From NCBI GenBank assembly GCA_035510355.1, contig DATKHF010000016.1:1-49575 (forward strand): a stretch of DNA of 49,575 nt, given 5' to 3'. Source of the DNA: DATKHF01 sp035510355 (lineage in GTDB: Bacteria > Patescibacteriota > Saccharimonadia > Saccharimonadales > UBA4665). A program made the position numbers and the translations under genes. Shown in pieces: positions 38,878-46,575 of the stretch. Position 1 is the first letter of the stretch; every line of letters begins with the position of its first letter. The notes under the pieces were generated by a model, which had not been told where the DNA came from, ran no database searches, and saw only the letters and a program-made list of their open reading frames with translations.

Positions 38878-38923
38878 ATGCCACGAATGGGCAACCTGGC
38901 CCTCCAATACGGTTATGCTTGCG
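38878..38923 (+). repeat. Right array repeat 6
   Basis: CACGAATG (T-loop-like), then CTGGCCC, T, CCA (38904-38906), right arm ATACGGTTATGCTT. The acceptor-like part equals that of repeat 1. Confidence 0.8.
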
Positions 38924-38954
38924 AAGAATTGCTTGAAACTAGATAATTGTATTA

Positions 38955-39431
38955 ATGGCACCTGAATCATCGAACAATCCAAACCAGGGAGAAGTTGATA
39001 TAGTTGAGCTGATAAGAGGCGCTGTTTTTGCAGAGTTAGATTCAAGAAATATTAGAGTAGGCTCGTAAAGCCATTTATTAGAGCATGATGAAGTTTTAGA
39101 TGTAATAATGCCCTTTGTACAAAAAAGAGTAATTGACCAAGGACACGATTTTGATTCGCTTGATCTCGCTGAAGCCTTACTAGGCGACGAAGGCGAAACA
39201 GGTACATCACAAGATCCAAAACCTGACATTAACCCAGATGATAATAAAGGTGGTGGCAGCAAGCTCCCGAGAAACCCCCTAAGACCGCTTATTAGTGGTT
39301 CAGGAGCAGTGGAGGAACCCATTGAGTCTGGATCCCCCGATGACGCAGTGACTCGCGAGAGTTTCTTCCCATTAACCGATCCTATGCGAGGAACCCCACG
39401 AGTGCCTGTTGGTTCTCTTTTTGAAAGCTAA
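38955..39431 (+). pseudogene. Hypothetical acidic protein interrupted by in-frame TAA
   Basis: From ATG 38955 the frame runs 37 codons to a TAA at 39066-39068, continues open in the same frame, and contains a later ATG (39108) leading to TAA at 39431. The whole is about 158 codons with one nonsense codon. The product would be acidic, Pro/Gly/Asp-rich in the second half and probably disordered, with a helical N-terminus (Val-Asp-Ile-Val-Glu-Leu-Ile-Arg-Gly-Ala). No family recognised. Alternatively only the 107-aa part from 39108 is expressed. Confidence 0.5.
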
Positions 39432-39432
39432 T

Positions 39433-39475
39433 ATAAATATATATGGTTAACACGATGGCCTCCAGAAGGGCTAAG
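39433..39475 (+). repeat. Right array repeat 7 (diverged)
   Basis: A degenerate member: left part ATATATATGGTTAACACG, core ATGGCCTCCA (one C missing) with CCA at 39462-39464; the right arm GAAGGGCTAAGC is poorly conserved. It lies at the expected boundary between genes. Confidence 0.5.
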
Positions 39476-39707
39476 CTAAATTACTTGTCATTTCATCAAG
39501 GCAAATTCTTGCTGCACTGAGTACGGGTTCCTTTTTGCCTTCATCTGGGTCTAGAGCGTCCAACAAAAAATCTATATCATGACCTACGGGTAATGCGGCC
39601 AAAGTAAAAACAAAATCACCAACATGTTGACGTTGTGCGTCGCTGATATCTGGTAATTCACCAGTTAATCGTCGAGCTATATTCTCTCGCTGAGATTCAT
39701 TAAGCAT
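39471..39707 (-). CDS. Hypothetical small helical protein (78 aa)
   Basis: 78 aa, soluble, with two or three helices: Glu-Ser-Gln-Arg-Glu-Asn-Ile-Ala-Arg-Arg, Ile-Asp-Phe-Leu-Leu-Asp-Ala-Leu-Asp and a short C-terminal one ending Met-Thr-Ser-Asn-Leu-Ala. No family recognised. TACTAT lies 6 nt before the ATG. Its stop overlaps the right arm of repeat 7. Single-gene unit between repeats 7 and 8. Confidence 0.55.
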   Translation of the reverse strand: MLNESQRENIARRLTGELPDISDAQRQHVGDFVFTLAALPVGHDIDFLLDALDPDEGKKEPVLSAARICLDEMTSNLA

Positions 39708-39760
39708 ATTTAAATAGTAAGTAAGTTAATTTTAATTGCAAGCAAGAGCAAATTGAAACC

Positions 39761-39800
39761 TAGTAGCTATAGCCATTACAGCGGCCCCCCAAAGTCACCC
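39761..39800 (+). repeat. Right array repeat 8 (diverged)
   Basis: GTAGCTATAGCCATTACAGCGG, then CCCCCC and A (CCA at 39789-39791). The core has C for T and lacks a recognisable right arm, but the left arm is typical. Confidence 0.55.
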
Positions 39801-39878
39801 CTATCAAGCTATTCTTTACGGAGTAATTTTAATTGGTTGTGCTTGCATGTAATATGTATACCATTCAAACTTCTAGTT

Positions 39879-40511
39879 ATGAGTGAACATATTGGCAAGA
39901 ATGAGATTGTTGATTGGGTCGGCATGACAGAGATGGCCCCCGCACTAAGTAATATGTCAGATGAAGATCGACTAATAGCGTGGGAAACGACGGGATTACC
40001 AAGGTTCAACCTAGTATTTGATGCCATCAGGGTCAGATTAGATACAGAGTCCAACAAGCTTGCTAGAGAGCAGGCCTTTTTAAATAGCGTTCGGGAGCAT
40101 TTAGATACGATAGAGGTAAGACCACTATTCAAAGACCCAGGTACAGTTTTACCTGCGGAGCCTTTTAGCATTCCATTTCATGGGGCGGTCGGGGTTAGAT
40201 ACAGAAGATCCGAAGAAAACGGGAGAGAATATTTCCGTTTCAGACAAAGATGTTTAGAGGCTCTGGGTGGTGGTTACAAAAATCTGCAGGCTACGTACGT
40301 TGCTCGGACTCTTTTAGAAGATTTTCCTTCAACCAAAAAGGATGGATCACCATTAAGTGAACTTACTGCTGGCGAAGGGTTAACAATTCTCGCTCCAAAT
40401 CTTACTGCACAAGACTTAGTTGAAGCTCGGCACGGATTTAGAACATACGGGCCAGGAATTGCTGAAATGACAGTAAATGTCATAGATAGATTTATTAGTG
40501 GAGTCCGGTAG
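39879..40511 (+). CDS. Hypothetical protein (210 aa)
   Basis: 210 aa from ATG 39879; an earlier in-frame start at 39753 would read through repeat 8 and is unlikely. Soluble and mostly helical, with Ser-Asp-Glu-Asp-Arg-Leu-Ile-Ala-Trp-Glu-Thr and a later Arg-Tyr-Arg-Arg-Ser-Glu-Glu-Asn-Gly-Arg-Glu-Tyr. No family recognised. The TAG stop lies in the first bases of repeat 9, so the gene ends at the repeat. Confidence 0.6.
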   Translation: MSEHIGKNEIVDWVGMTEMAPALSNMSDEDRLIAWETTGLPRFNLVFDAIRVRLDTESNKLAREQAFLNSVREHLDTIEVRPLFKDPGTVLPAEPFSIPFHGAVGVRYRRSEENGREYFRFRQRCLEALGGGYKNLQATYVARTLLEDFPSTKKDGSPLSELTAGEGLTILAPNLTAQDLVEARHGFRTYGPGIAEMTVNVIDRFISGVR

Positions 40512-40552
40512 AGATAGCAATCACTGTGGACCTCCAATATGGTTATGTTTTA
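40508..40552 (+). repeat. Right array repeat 9
   Basis: Left arm GTAGAGATAGCAATCACTG, core TGGACCTCCA (CCA at 40534-40536), right arm ATATGGTTATGTTT. Nearly full consensus; includes the stop codon of the upstream gene. Confidence 0.8.
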
Positions 40553-40557
40553 TTTCT

Positions 40558-41535
40558 TTAACTAGATTTTAGAACTACGTTAGACTCACCTGTTGCTTCT
40601 GCGATAACTGGATCACCAATTTTAACAATGTGGCGAAAACCCGGTATGTATCGATGGTTTAAACTTTGAGCAAAGAACTGCTCTGGTCTTTGTGCGGTGT
40701 CATCACCTAATGCCCAGCCCATTCTAGGACGCAAAAGTTTGGTGGATAATCTTTGCGAATCATCGCCAGTATTTTGGTCTATGTTTGGTATGGGGCAACG
40801 AGAAAGTGCCTTAACGACATGGGCACCCATTTCCCCTACCCTTACATATCTAAGTTTGTCTTCACCGAAAGGCCCAAATACTTCTCCTTCAATATCAATA
40901 TTAGCTCTAAAGCTAGTAAGCGGTAGGATCCCATGGGGTATATCTGCTAAGTCATGGATATAATCTAATGATGCCTGGCTAGCAAGTGAGATGGGCCTAC
41001 CATCCGCTCCAGCTGATCTGTTTGCCGCTCCCTGTCTTGTATATTTATCTGGAAGAAATCTTGGGCGCATTAAATCTGCCCTGGTAACTCTAACTAGCCG
41101 ACCCAGAAGATCAGTAAAAAATGTATTAACTTCTTCACCCTCTTCTGTAACTGGCAGCTCAGGTCCAAAGATCCGTATGCTACCCTTTCTTCCCTCAGGC
41201 TCTTCAAAAGGAATAACCACCGCACCATGTTCAGGGGCAGATACAGCTAAGTGATCATGTTGAATGTCTACGGCTACAGTTGCTAGCATGCGATCATCAC
41301 GATGTTTCCGACTTTGGCTCTCGTCCCAGCCCCTTTGTGAAACAAATAAATCATCTTCGTCCGCAATAACCCAGCCCCTATCAATCGCTGGCCCTACCCT
41401 AAAACCCGTAGGTCCTACCTCTAACTCAGTTATAGGCTCGCCATAAGCCGTTGCTTCATGACATGATTTTATTGGAAATAGGTGCAGAGCTGAAACAGTA
41501 TCAGCATCAACAAAACGGTTTATATTCTCAACCAT
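40558..41535 (-). CDS. MOSC-domain protein (mARC/YcbX-like)
   Basis: 325 aa. The N-terminal MOSC_N beta-barrel starts Val-Ser-Ala-Leu-His-Leu-Phe-Pro-Ile-Lys-Ser-Cys with Arg-Gly-Trp-Val-Ile-Ala-Asp-Glu. The MOSC domain has Phe-Arg-Ala-Asn-Ile-Asp-Ile-Glu-Gly and Arg-Cys247-Pro-Ile-Pro-Asn-Ile-Asp-Gln-Asn-Thr-Gly, where Cys247 is the residue that ligates the molybdenum cofactor in mARC/YcbX proteins. Those reduce N-hydroxylated compounds. Use of Moco in an organism expected to lack its synthesis would be unusual. It is the only gene between repeats 9 and 10. Confidence 0.85.
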   Translation of the reverse strand: MVENINRFVDADTVSALHLFPIKSCHEATAYGEPITELEVGPTGFRVGPAIDRGWVIADEDDLFVSQRGWDESQSRKHRDDRMLATVAVDIQHDHLAVSAPEHGAVVIPFEEPEGRKGSIRIFGPELPVTEEGEEVNTFFTDLLGRLVRVTRADLMRPRFLPDKYTRQGAANRSAGADGRPISLASQASLDYIHDLADIPHGILPLTSFRANIDIEGEVFGPFGEDKLRYVRVGEMGAHVVKALSRCPIPNIDQNTGDDSQRLSTKLLRPRMGWALGDDTAQRPEQFFAQSLNHRYIPGFRHIVKIGDPVIAEATGESNVVLKSS

Positions 41536-41589
41536 AATTATAGTCTATATTGCATAAAGGCTATTGCAAGCATAAGGAAATTTAATATT

Positions 41590-41632
41590 AGTCGATATAA
41601 CCATGACCGTGGCCCTCCAATCACGTTTAACG
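41590..41632 (+). repeat. Right array repeat 10
   Basis: Left arm GTCGATATAACCATGACC, core GTGGCCCTCCA (CCA at 41617-41619), right arm ATCACGTTTAACGG, not the standard type. The 106 bp from here to the cytochrome b start show no gene. Confidence 0.75.
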
Positions 41633-41738
41633 GATGAAAATTAGCATTTCTCAAAAATACTCATATTTTTAGGGCTGATTCTTATCTGTTAAATAGTTCG
41701 AATCTCTGATGGTGTTGGGTTAAGGTATTATAAAGGTA

Positions 41739-43526
41739 ATGAATATTCCGATTGCCTCAACCATCAACTTGAATCAGCCTGGACATTTCCTTCATTGGTC
41801 AATTTTTACAATCTCTGTTGCAAACCTCGTAATCATTGCAGTAATGGTAGTAATTTTTGGACTTGCACTTCTATTACCATTTCCAAGAAGTAAAAATGAA
41901 GGAAAAGAGGAGCGGAGTAATCCCAATGTATTGCCCGCGGTAGATTCATCGTTGCATCCTCATACAGATTCAGCTGACAGTAAAATGTGGACAGCTCGTG
42001 TTAGAAATTTGGGCCTAAGAATTTTACCGCCAGGAAAGCTATTACCAGATAGACAACCAGTTTATGTGTCGTCATGGATTTATGTATTTGGCGTAGCTAC
42101 TTTAGCAGCTCTCGGTATGGTCGTTATATCAGGAATGGCTCTGGCTATTGGTGGGCCTGACTGGTGGCACATTAATCCTATCGGTCATTTCTTTAATAGT
42201 ATGCACCTCTGGAGTGTCGAACTATTCATGGCCTTTATGGTTATACATCTTTGGGGTAAGTTCTGGATGGCTGCTTGGAGAGGTAAACGAAAACTTACCT
42301 GGATAACAGGAGTAGTTGCTTTTCTAGCTTCTATCATAGAGTGCTTTACAGGATATTTATCTCAACAGAATTTTGACGCCCAATGGATTGCAACTAACGG
42401 TAAAGACGCAATCAACGCCACAGGCTTAGGCACTTTCTTCAACCTGATGAATTTTGGTCAAATGCTAATGTGGCATATTGTGCTATTACCAGTGGTCTTA
42501 GTCGCTCTAATAGGCGCTCACGTATTGCTCGTTAGAGTAAGGGGTGTTGTTCACCCAATTCAAAAGCGACCTCATGGTAGAGCTGCTCGTAAAGATGCAA
42601 AAGCAGCCGAAGCGATGGCATGGAGAGGACCTACCAGAAGCTACGATATTTTAAAGGAAGGAGCCATCGCTTCAATAGTTGTATTTGCTCTTGTGATAGG
42701 TTTAGCTGCAATACTTTCTTCACCAGATGAGCCACCTGTTACGGTTGCTAGTTGGGCTAAAGTTGCTCCTGCTGATTTTATGGGGACGGCAGCTAGCGAA
42801 CTTGCAGGAACAAGTGAAACCGCTGCCTATGGACCTCCCTATAATAACGGAACATCAAACGTGCAGAAGATAGGTGTATCATGGCAAATGTTAACAGGAG
42901 TACACCAACCAATTAATACTGCTCAGACGTTCGTTTTGTCGCCATTATCTAAAGTAGCTCCGACAGACTCGGCTCTAGCAAAAGCTTTGGCGACCTATCA
43001 AGCAACAAGCTCATCACAACAACAAGCCTGGAATCAAGCCTATTCAAACGCAGTTACAAACGTAACTTTTGTATCAGGAGTTCCAAAGGTGCCCAAAGCG
43101 AACGATGGTCCAATACCTACACTAATATCAACAGAGCTGACTCTTGCTCAATCAGGTGCGGTTGACTCTGACTTACTTGCACAACAACCCTTTTATGGTA
43201 CTAATTACACCAAGCCCCTATTGTTCATGGAAGATGGGAATTATTTTTCGACATTAGCGCAAAAGCAACATTTAACAGGTGCTCAATGGGGTGTAATGAA
43301 TGAAACCGGTAGTTATCCGGGTCAACCATGGTTATGGTTATACACTCTGTGGTATCAGGTGCCGGGATTTAGCTCATCAGCCAATGTTGATTTAATTGCT
43401 GTATATCTTACAGGCCTTGCAACACTCCTCCTATTAGCAGTTCCTTTTATACCGGGGATAAGAGACATCCCAAGGCTAATACCCATACACAAGTTAATAT
43501 GGCACAAATACAATGACAGCAAGTAA
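41739..43526 (+). CDS. Cytochrome b (b6f/QcrB-type) membrane protein
   Basis: 595 aa. The N-terminal cytochrome b part has four heme-ligand histidines: His156 and His170 (14 apart) in one helix and His246 and His261 (15 apart) in another, the b6f-like spacing. Loop residues Gly-Tyr-Leu-Ser-Gln-Gln and helix residues around Leu-Trp-Gly-Lys-Phe-Trp support it. From about 300 a further helix, a long polar extracytoplasmic stretch (about 330-550) and a last helix near 560-580 resemble actinobacterial QcrB. A helix near 20-47 precedes the core. No Rieske, cytochrome c or oxidase genes are nearby. TATTAT lies 7 nt before the ATG. It is alone between repeats 10 and 11. Confidence 0.85.
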   Translation: MNIPIASTINLNQPGHFLHWSIFTISVANLVIIAVMVVIFGLALLLPFPRSKNEGKEERSNPNVLPAVDSSLHPHTDSADSKMWTARVRNLGLRILPPGKLLPDRQPVYVSSWIYVFGVATLAALGMVVISGMALAIGGPDWWHINPIGHFFNSMHLWSVELFMAFMVIHLWGKFWMAAWRGKRKLTWITGVVAFLASIIECFTGYLSQQNFDAQWIATNGKDAINATGLGTFFNLMNFGQMLMWHIVLLPVVLVALIGAHVLLVRVRGVVHPIQKRPHGRAARKDAKAAEAMAWRGPTRSYDILKEGAIASIVVFALVIGLAAILSSPDEPPVTVASWAKVAPADFMGTAASELAGTSETAAYGPPYNNGTSNVQKIGVSWQMLTGVHQPINTAQTFVLSPLSKVAPTDSALAKALATYQATSSSQQQAWNQAYSNAVTNVTFVSGVPKVPKANDGPIPTLISTELTLAQSGAVDSDLLAQQPFYGTNYTKPLLFMEDGNYFSTLAQKQHLTGAQWGVMNETGSYPGQPWLWLYTLWYQVPGFSSSANVDLIAVYLTGLATLLLLAVPFIPGIRDIPRLIPIHKLIWHKYNDSK

Positions 43527-43596
43527 ACCCCATAACGTTTTAAGTTAGGTAGATAACTGGGCAATAAATAATTCGTAACTTCCTTGGATTTTTGTT

Positions 43597-43640
43597 GAAG
43601 TTAATTCTACGATGGCCCTCCAATATGGTTATGCTTGCAT
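43597..43640 (+). repeat. Right array repeat 11
   Basis: Core ATGGCCCTCCA (CCA at 43620-43622), right arm ATATGGTTATGCTTGCATT. The left arm is degenerate. The extended right arm equals that of repeat 14 through GCATT. Confidence 0.75.
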
Positions 43641-43691
43641 TAATGTTTATATAGTAGATAATCATTGTTGATCATTTAAGAGGAGCTTAGA

Positions 43692-43991
43692 ATGTCAGTA
43701 TTTGATTTTGATACTTCACCACCACAGCCAGGAGGTGTTCACCTTCAAGAAGCTGCTATTGAAACAATGAGACGGCGCAATATTCATACACCACAAGAGA
43801 TCGGGTGCTTAGTTGCAGCCCAATTGATAGGATTGGGAGCCTCGCCTGAAGATACTTATCAAATTGTTGATGAATTGGCTAGAGAGCTACCTGAAACAAT
43901 TCCGCCTAATAAAATAATGGGCCCTCGGGAATTATTCGTTGAAGGTGCACATCGACAACTAGAAACGGTTACTCAAACTGCAAGCTTGTAG
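43692..43991 (+). CDS. Hypothetical protein (99 aa)
   Basis: 99 aa, soluble, helical: Glu-Ala-Ala-Ile-Glu-Thr-Met-Arg-Arg-Arg, then Gly-Cys-Leu-Val-Ala-Ala-Gln-Leu-Ile-Gly-Leu-Gly-Ala-Ser-Pro-Glu-Asp and a second helix. No family recognised. AAGAGGAG precedes the ATG, so it has a ribosome-binding site, unlike most array genes. Single-gene unit between repeats 11 and 12. Confidence 0.6.
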   Translation: MSVFDFDTSPPQPGGVHLQEAAIETMRRRNIHTPQEIGCLVAAQLIGLGASPEDTYQIVDELARELPETIPPNKIMGPRELFVEGAHRQLETVTQTASL

Positions 43992-44016
43992 GTATAAGAC
44001 TTGTTTAATATAAGTC

Positions 44017-44062
44017 GAGTAGACACAATCAGTATTGTGGCCCTCCGAACATGAGCGTTTTA
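44017..44062 (+). repeat. Right array repeat 12 (CCG variant)
   Basis: Left arm GTAGACACAATCAGTATTG, core TGGCCCTCC followed by G instead of the CCA A, right arm AACATGAGCGTTTT, the inverted-type arm. Orientation is unchanged. Confidence 0.65.
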
Positions 44063-44069
44063 AATATGT

Positions 44070-44594
44070 TCAACTGAATTTAAGTGGTTTATGATCTAGT
44101 AATTCAAACCCCTTTAGAATAGTTGTATATTCTGGATCCTCTTCTTCTGCGTAAATAGCGTGTTCTGTAGCTGTTAAATCTTGTTTATGCTGAATGACCT
44201 CTTCCTTGGTAAACCACTCATATCCAGAGTGATCTTCGGTTTGTATGGTTATTTGATCGATAGCCTCGACAAACATAGTAAAGTATATAACTTCTACGGA
44301 ATGAGAGCCTTTTATGGTATTTTCATACGTAAAGGCAGCAAAAGGATCACCAACTTTGATGCTCATATTTAATTCTTCTTTAATCTCACGTTTTAAGGCA
44401 ACGACCAACTGTTCGCCATAATCTACATGGCCACCAGGTAGTTCATATTTGTCAGGCAAAAACTTCTTTGTTTTAGCTCGCTTTGGCAAGAAAACTTTTA
44501 CGCCGTCGTCGAAGTCATGGTGGATGAATGCACAAACGCTAATAACTTGTTGGCCGTGAGCTGGAGTTTCGCTATCGTGAGATTTTTTTGTCAT
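44070..44594 (-). CDS. Nudix hydrolase (MutT/ADP-sugar-like)
   Basis: 174 aa. The Nudix box is Gly-Gly-His-Val-Asp-Tyr-Gly-Glu-Gln-Leu followed by Lys-Arg-Glu-Ile-Lys-Glu-Glu-Leu-Asn-Met, complete for GX5EX7REUXEEXGU except that the Gly near the end is Asn. The N-terminal strands (Val-Ile-Ser-Val-Cys-Ala-Phe-Ile-His-His) are standard. Such enzymes cleave nucleoside diphosphate derivatives, for example 8-oxo-dGTP. TATGAT lies 8 nt before the ATG. Single-gene unit between repeats 12 and 13. Confidence 0.85.
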   Translation of the reverse strand: MTKKSHDSETPAHGQQVISVCAFIHHDFDDGVKVFLPKRAKTKKFLPDKYELPGGHVDYGEQLVVALKREIKEELNMSIKVGDPFAAFTYENTIKGSHSVEVIYFTMFVEAIDQITIQTEDHSGYEWFTKEEVIQHKQDLTATEHAIYAEEEDPEYTTILKGFELLDHKPLKFS

Positions 44595-44627
44595 GTTCTT
44601 ACATCATAACAAAACTATAATTTATAG

Positions 44628-44672
44628 CCGTAGATATAACCACACCGTGGCGCTCCAATATATTTGTTTTTA
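44628..44672 (+). repeat. Right array repeat 13
   Basis: Left arm GTAGATATAACCACACC, core GTGGCGCTCCA (CCA at 44655-44657), right arm ATATATTTGTTTTT, weakly conserved. Confidence 0.7.
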
Positions 44673-44690
44673 TTCTTCGTAGATATTGTT

Positions 44691-45956
44691 TTATGTAAGG
44701 CTTTGTGCATCAAATCTTGGGATTAAAGCCAAAACAAAGCCGAGGTCATTTTTTGTTTTTATACCAATTCGCCTCAAAGCTAACAACATATCCTCTAGTT
44801 GCATTTCATATATGCCCTCGTCACCAAGATCAAAACCACTCTTGACCAGCTTTAGTACATAGCTTGTATCTTGACTTAACTCAGACAACAATTTAAGCGA
44901 CGGAGTGTTTTTCATTAACCAATCAGAAAACTCGGGTCCTGGAATATAGCGTCTTGTCGCAAGTCTCATTACATCTAATGATACGCCTTGAGATACCAAC
45001 TCCTTTTCCAGCTCTAGATATGCTTGATATTCTCTTTCAACCTCTTCTCTGTAAACGCTAATCTTACTAAATCTATTAATTATGGGTATTCTGGAGGGGA
45101 ACAGATTATTTTTAGATAGTTGATTTATCTGGCCTGAATGAAGCGTAGTTCCTTCATGTTGTATTGCATATCTAACTCCCAGGTTAAGGAGGTCTTCTTT
45201 TTCTATGCCTCGCATTTGAGTAACGTAGCCAAACTCCAACCAAAAATTAGTTAACGTCCCAAAAACAGTTCTTATCGTCTCATAGGTCGAGCCAACAAAT
45301 TCATCTGGATAGTTTGCGTCTAATTCATCCATGGAAAGCGGTCCATCATTTTCGCGAATAACTCTGGCACCAAAACGAAATAAATCATTGGGGCTATATT
45401 GTCTCCTGTAGTTTCGTTTTTCCATGCCGATGTATTTTCTTATCGGAGTAGTGTCACCATCAAACATTTCATAAACTATCTGTGGGTCGGGCGAGAAACG
45501 ACGCGACGAACCCCACAAAACGAGGTCATGGAAACTCATGCGGTCTACCTCTTCTTGGGTGTATTCTTGCAGCACAGCATATTCTCTCATCCACTTCATT
45601 CGATCCATAAGATCTTCAACTTTAGGTACATGCCCCCTAGGATAAAAACCAAGCCCGAGTTGAAGTTGAGAAACTCCTCCGTATGCTTTGCGTAAATGAT
45701 GGTGCGGCGACATGCCATAGCCAGCATCAAATAACTCTCCTAGGTCTGTACGGGTTGGCATCAAACTAGATCTACCAGTCTCCTCTGCAGTAAATGATGC
45801 TAAAGCAACCACAAAACTACCATAATCTAAGACATTCTCGTATGGGTGGTTGCCATGATTAAAGTTTTCACTGAGATATTGGGTTGTCGATTCATCCGGC
45901 GTCGGAAGCCATAGTCCTGGAGGAAGTCCTTTTTCAACAGCAAGTATCGAATTCAT
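44691..45956 (-). CDS. Large hypothetical protein with helical repeats (possible DNA-binding)
   Basis: 421 aa, soluble. At least three segments share a pattern of a short helix, a polar turn and a Phe-Gly or Tyr-Gly followed by a hydrophobic helix, around residues 70-100 (Asp-Leu-Gly-Glu-Leu-Phe-Asp-Ala-Gly-Tyr-Gly-Met-Ser), 208-245 (Ser-Met-Asp-Glu-Leu-Asp ... Val-Phe-Gly-Thr) and 275-305. This resembles the helical repeats found with HNH homing endonucleases (DNA-binding), but no nuclease motif is visible. The match is weak. TATAAT sits 8 nt before the ATG, so leaderless. It is the only gene between repeats 13 and 14. Confidence 0.5.
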   Translation of the reverse strand: MNSILAVEKGLPPGLWLPTPDESTTQYLSENFNHGNHPYENVLDYGSFVVALASFTAEETGRSSLMPTRTDLGELFDAGYGMSPHHHLRKAYGGVSQLQLGLGFYPRGHVPKVEDLMDRMKWMREYAVLQEYTQEEVDRMSFHDLVLWGSSRRFSPDPQIVYEMFDGDTTPIRKYIGMEKRNYRRQYSPNDLFRFGARVIRENDGPLSMDELDANYPDEFVGSTYETIRTVFGTLTNFWLEFGYVTQMRGIEKEDLLNLGVRYAIQHEGTTLHSGQINQLSKNNLFPSRIPIINRFSKISVYREEVEREYQAYLELEKELVSQGVSLDVMRLATRRYIPGPEFSDWLMKNTPSLKLLSELSQDTSYVLKLVKSGFDLGDEGIYEMQLEDMLLALRRIGIKTKNDLGFVLALIPRFDAQSLT

Positions 45957-46027
45957 AATGTAATATTATACGATTTATTCGTAATTACTACAATATAATT
46001 CGCTGGAAGGTTTCGCTAAGTTAATCC

Positions 46028-46074
46028 CTGTCGTACGCAGCACGGTGGCCCTCCAATACGGTTATGCTTGCATT
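46028..46074 (+). repeat. Right array repeat 14
   Basis: GCAGCACGG, core TGGCCCTCCA (CCA at 46053-46055), right arm ATACGGTTATGCTTGCATT. One of the best-conserved copies. Confidence 0.8.
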
Positions 46075-46102
46075 CCTTAAATTCTCTGACATAGTGTAAT
46101 CT

Positions 46103-46495
46103 ATGCAAGAAGAACAACCACTTATACCATATGAAGCAACCGCAAAGTTGCTTGGACAATTTCAGAGAACACCCAACAGACTTGAAGACCTCGTCGCAAC
46201 GGGAGTGTCGTTAGATGAAGCTGCCTGTATAATTACTGAAGAAGAAGTTGTTACAAGCTTTTGCTCCGCAATATCTAGCAGAGGACAGGAGACAGAATAT
46301 CTTGCAAGTTGGCATTCTTCTGTTAGAAGTGATTGTTCCAAGAAATTCAAGAATTTAAAAGAACAAAATCCTTTATCTGGCAGAGAAATCATAAATCAAG
46401 ACAAAGACCTACAGCTATTGAATGGCATTAGACGTGGAGTTCATAGGGCTATGGTTAGAAATCAAAGATTGCCTGCAATTTCTTATCCTAGTTGA
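46103..46495 (+). CDS. Hypothetical protein (130 aa)
   Basis: 130 aa, soluble, helical; residues about 10-60 (Ala-Thr-Ala-Lys-Leu-Leu-Gly-Gln-Phe ... Leu-Asp-Glu-Ala-Ala) are followed by a Ser/Arg/Lys-rich basic half. No family recognised. No clear ribosome-binding site. It follows repeat 14. A possible decayed repeat (CTCTGGCCTTTCAGTATC near 46510-46527) separates it from the PIG-L gene. Confidence 0.55.
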   Translation: MQEEQPLIPYEATAKLLGQFQRTPNRLEDLVATGVSLDEAACIITEEEVVTSFCSAISSRGQETEYLASWHSSVRSDCSKKFKNLKEQNPLSGREIINQDKDLQLLNGIRRGVHRAMVRNQRLPAISYPS

Positions 46496-46575
46496 TACAG
46501 CCAGTACTCTGGCCTTTCAGTATCAGTCGTTATTACTATAATATAATAAGCGTTTTTATCTGGTACCATTGTACT

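Noticed and set aside
38939..39322. 127-codon minus-strand ORF opposite the broken gene
   Set aside because: Ser/Pro-rich translation, no start signals, and it crosses the plus-strand frame and the repeat edge; looks like a shadow.
41654..41672. AAAAATA ... TATTTTT hairpin before cytochrome b as terminator
   Set aside because: Short A/T-only stem in AT-rich DNA; too weak to call.
41690..41725. Possible further tRNA fragment (AGTTCGAATCTC) before the cytochrome b gene
   Set aside because: T-loop-like string only; no acceptor strand or CCA at the right distance.
46505..46530. Seventeenth repeat copy between the 130-aa and PIG-L genes
   Set aside because: TGGCCTTTCAGTATC resembles the core but lacks CCA and both arms; left as a possible decayed copy and not listed.
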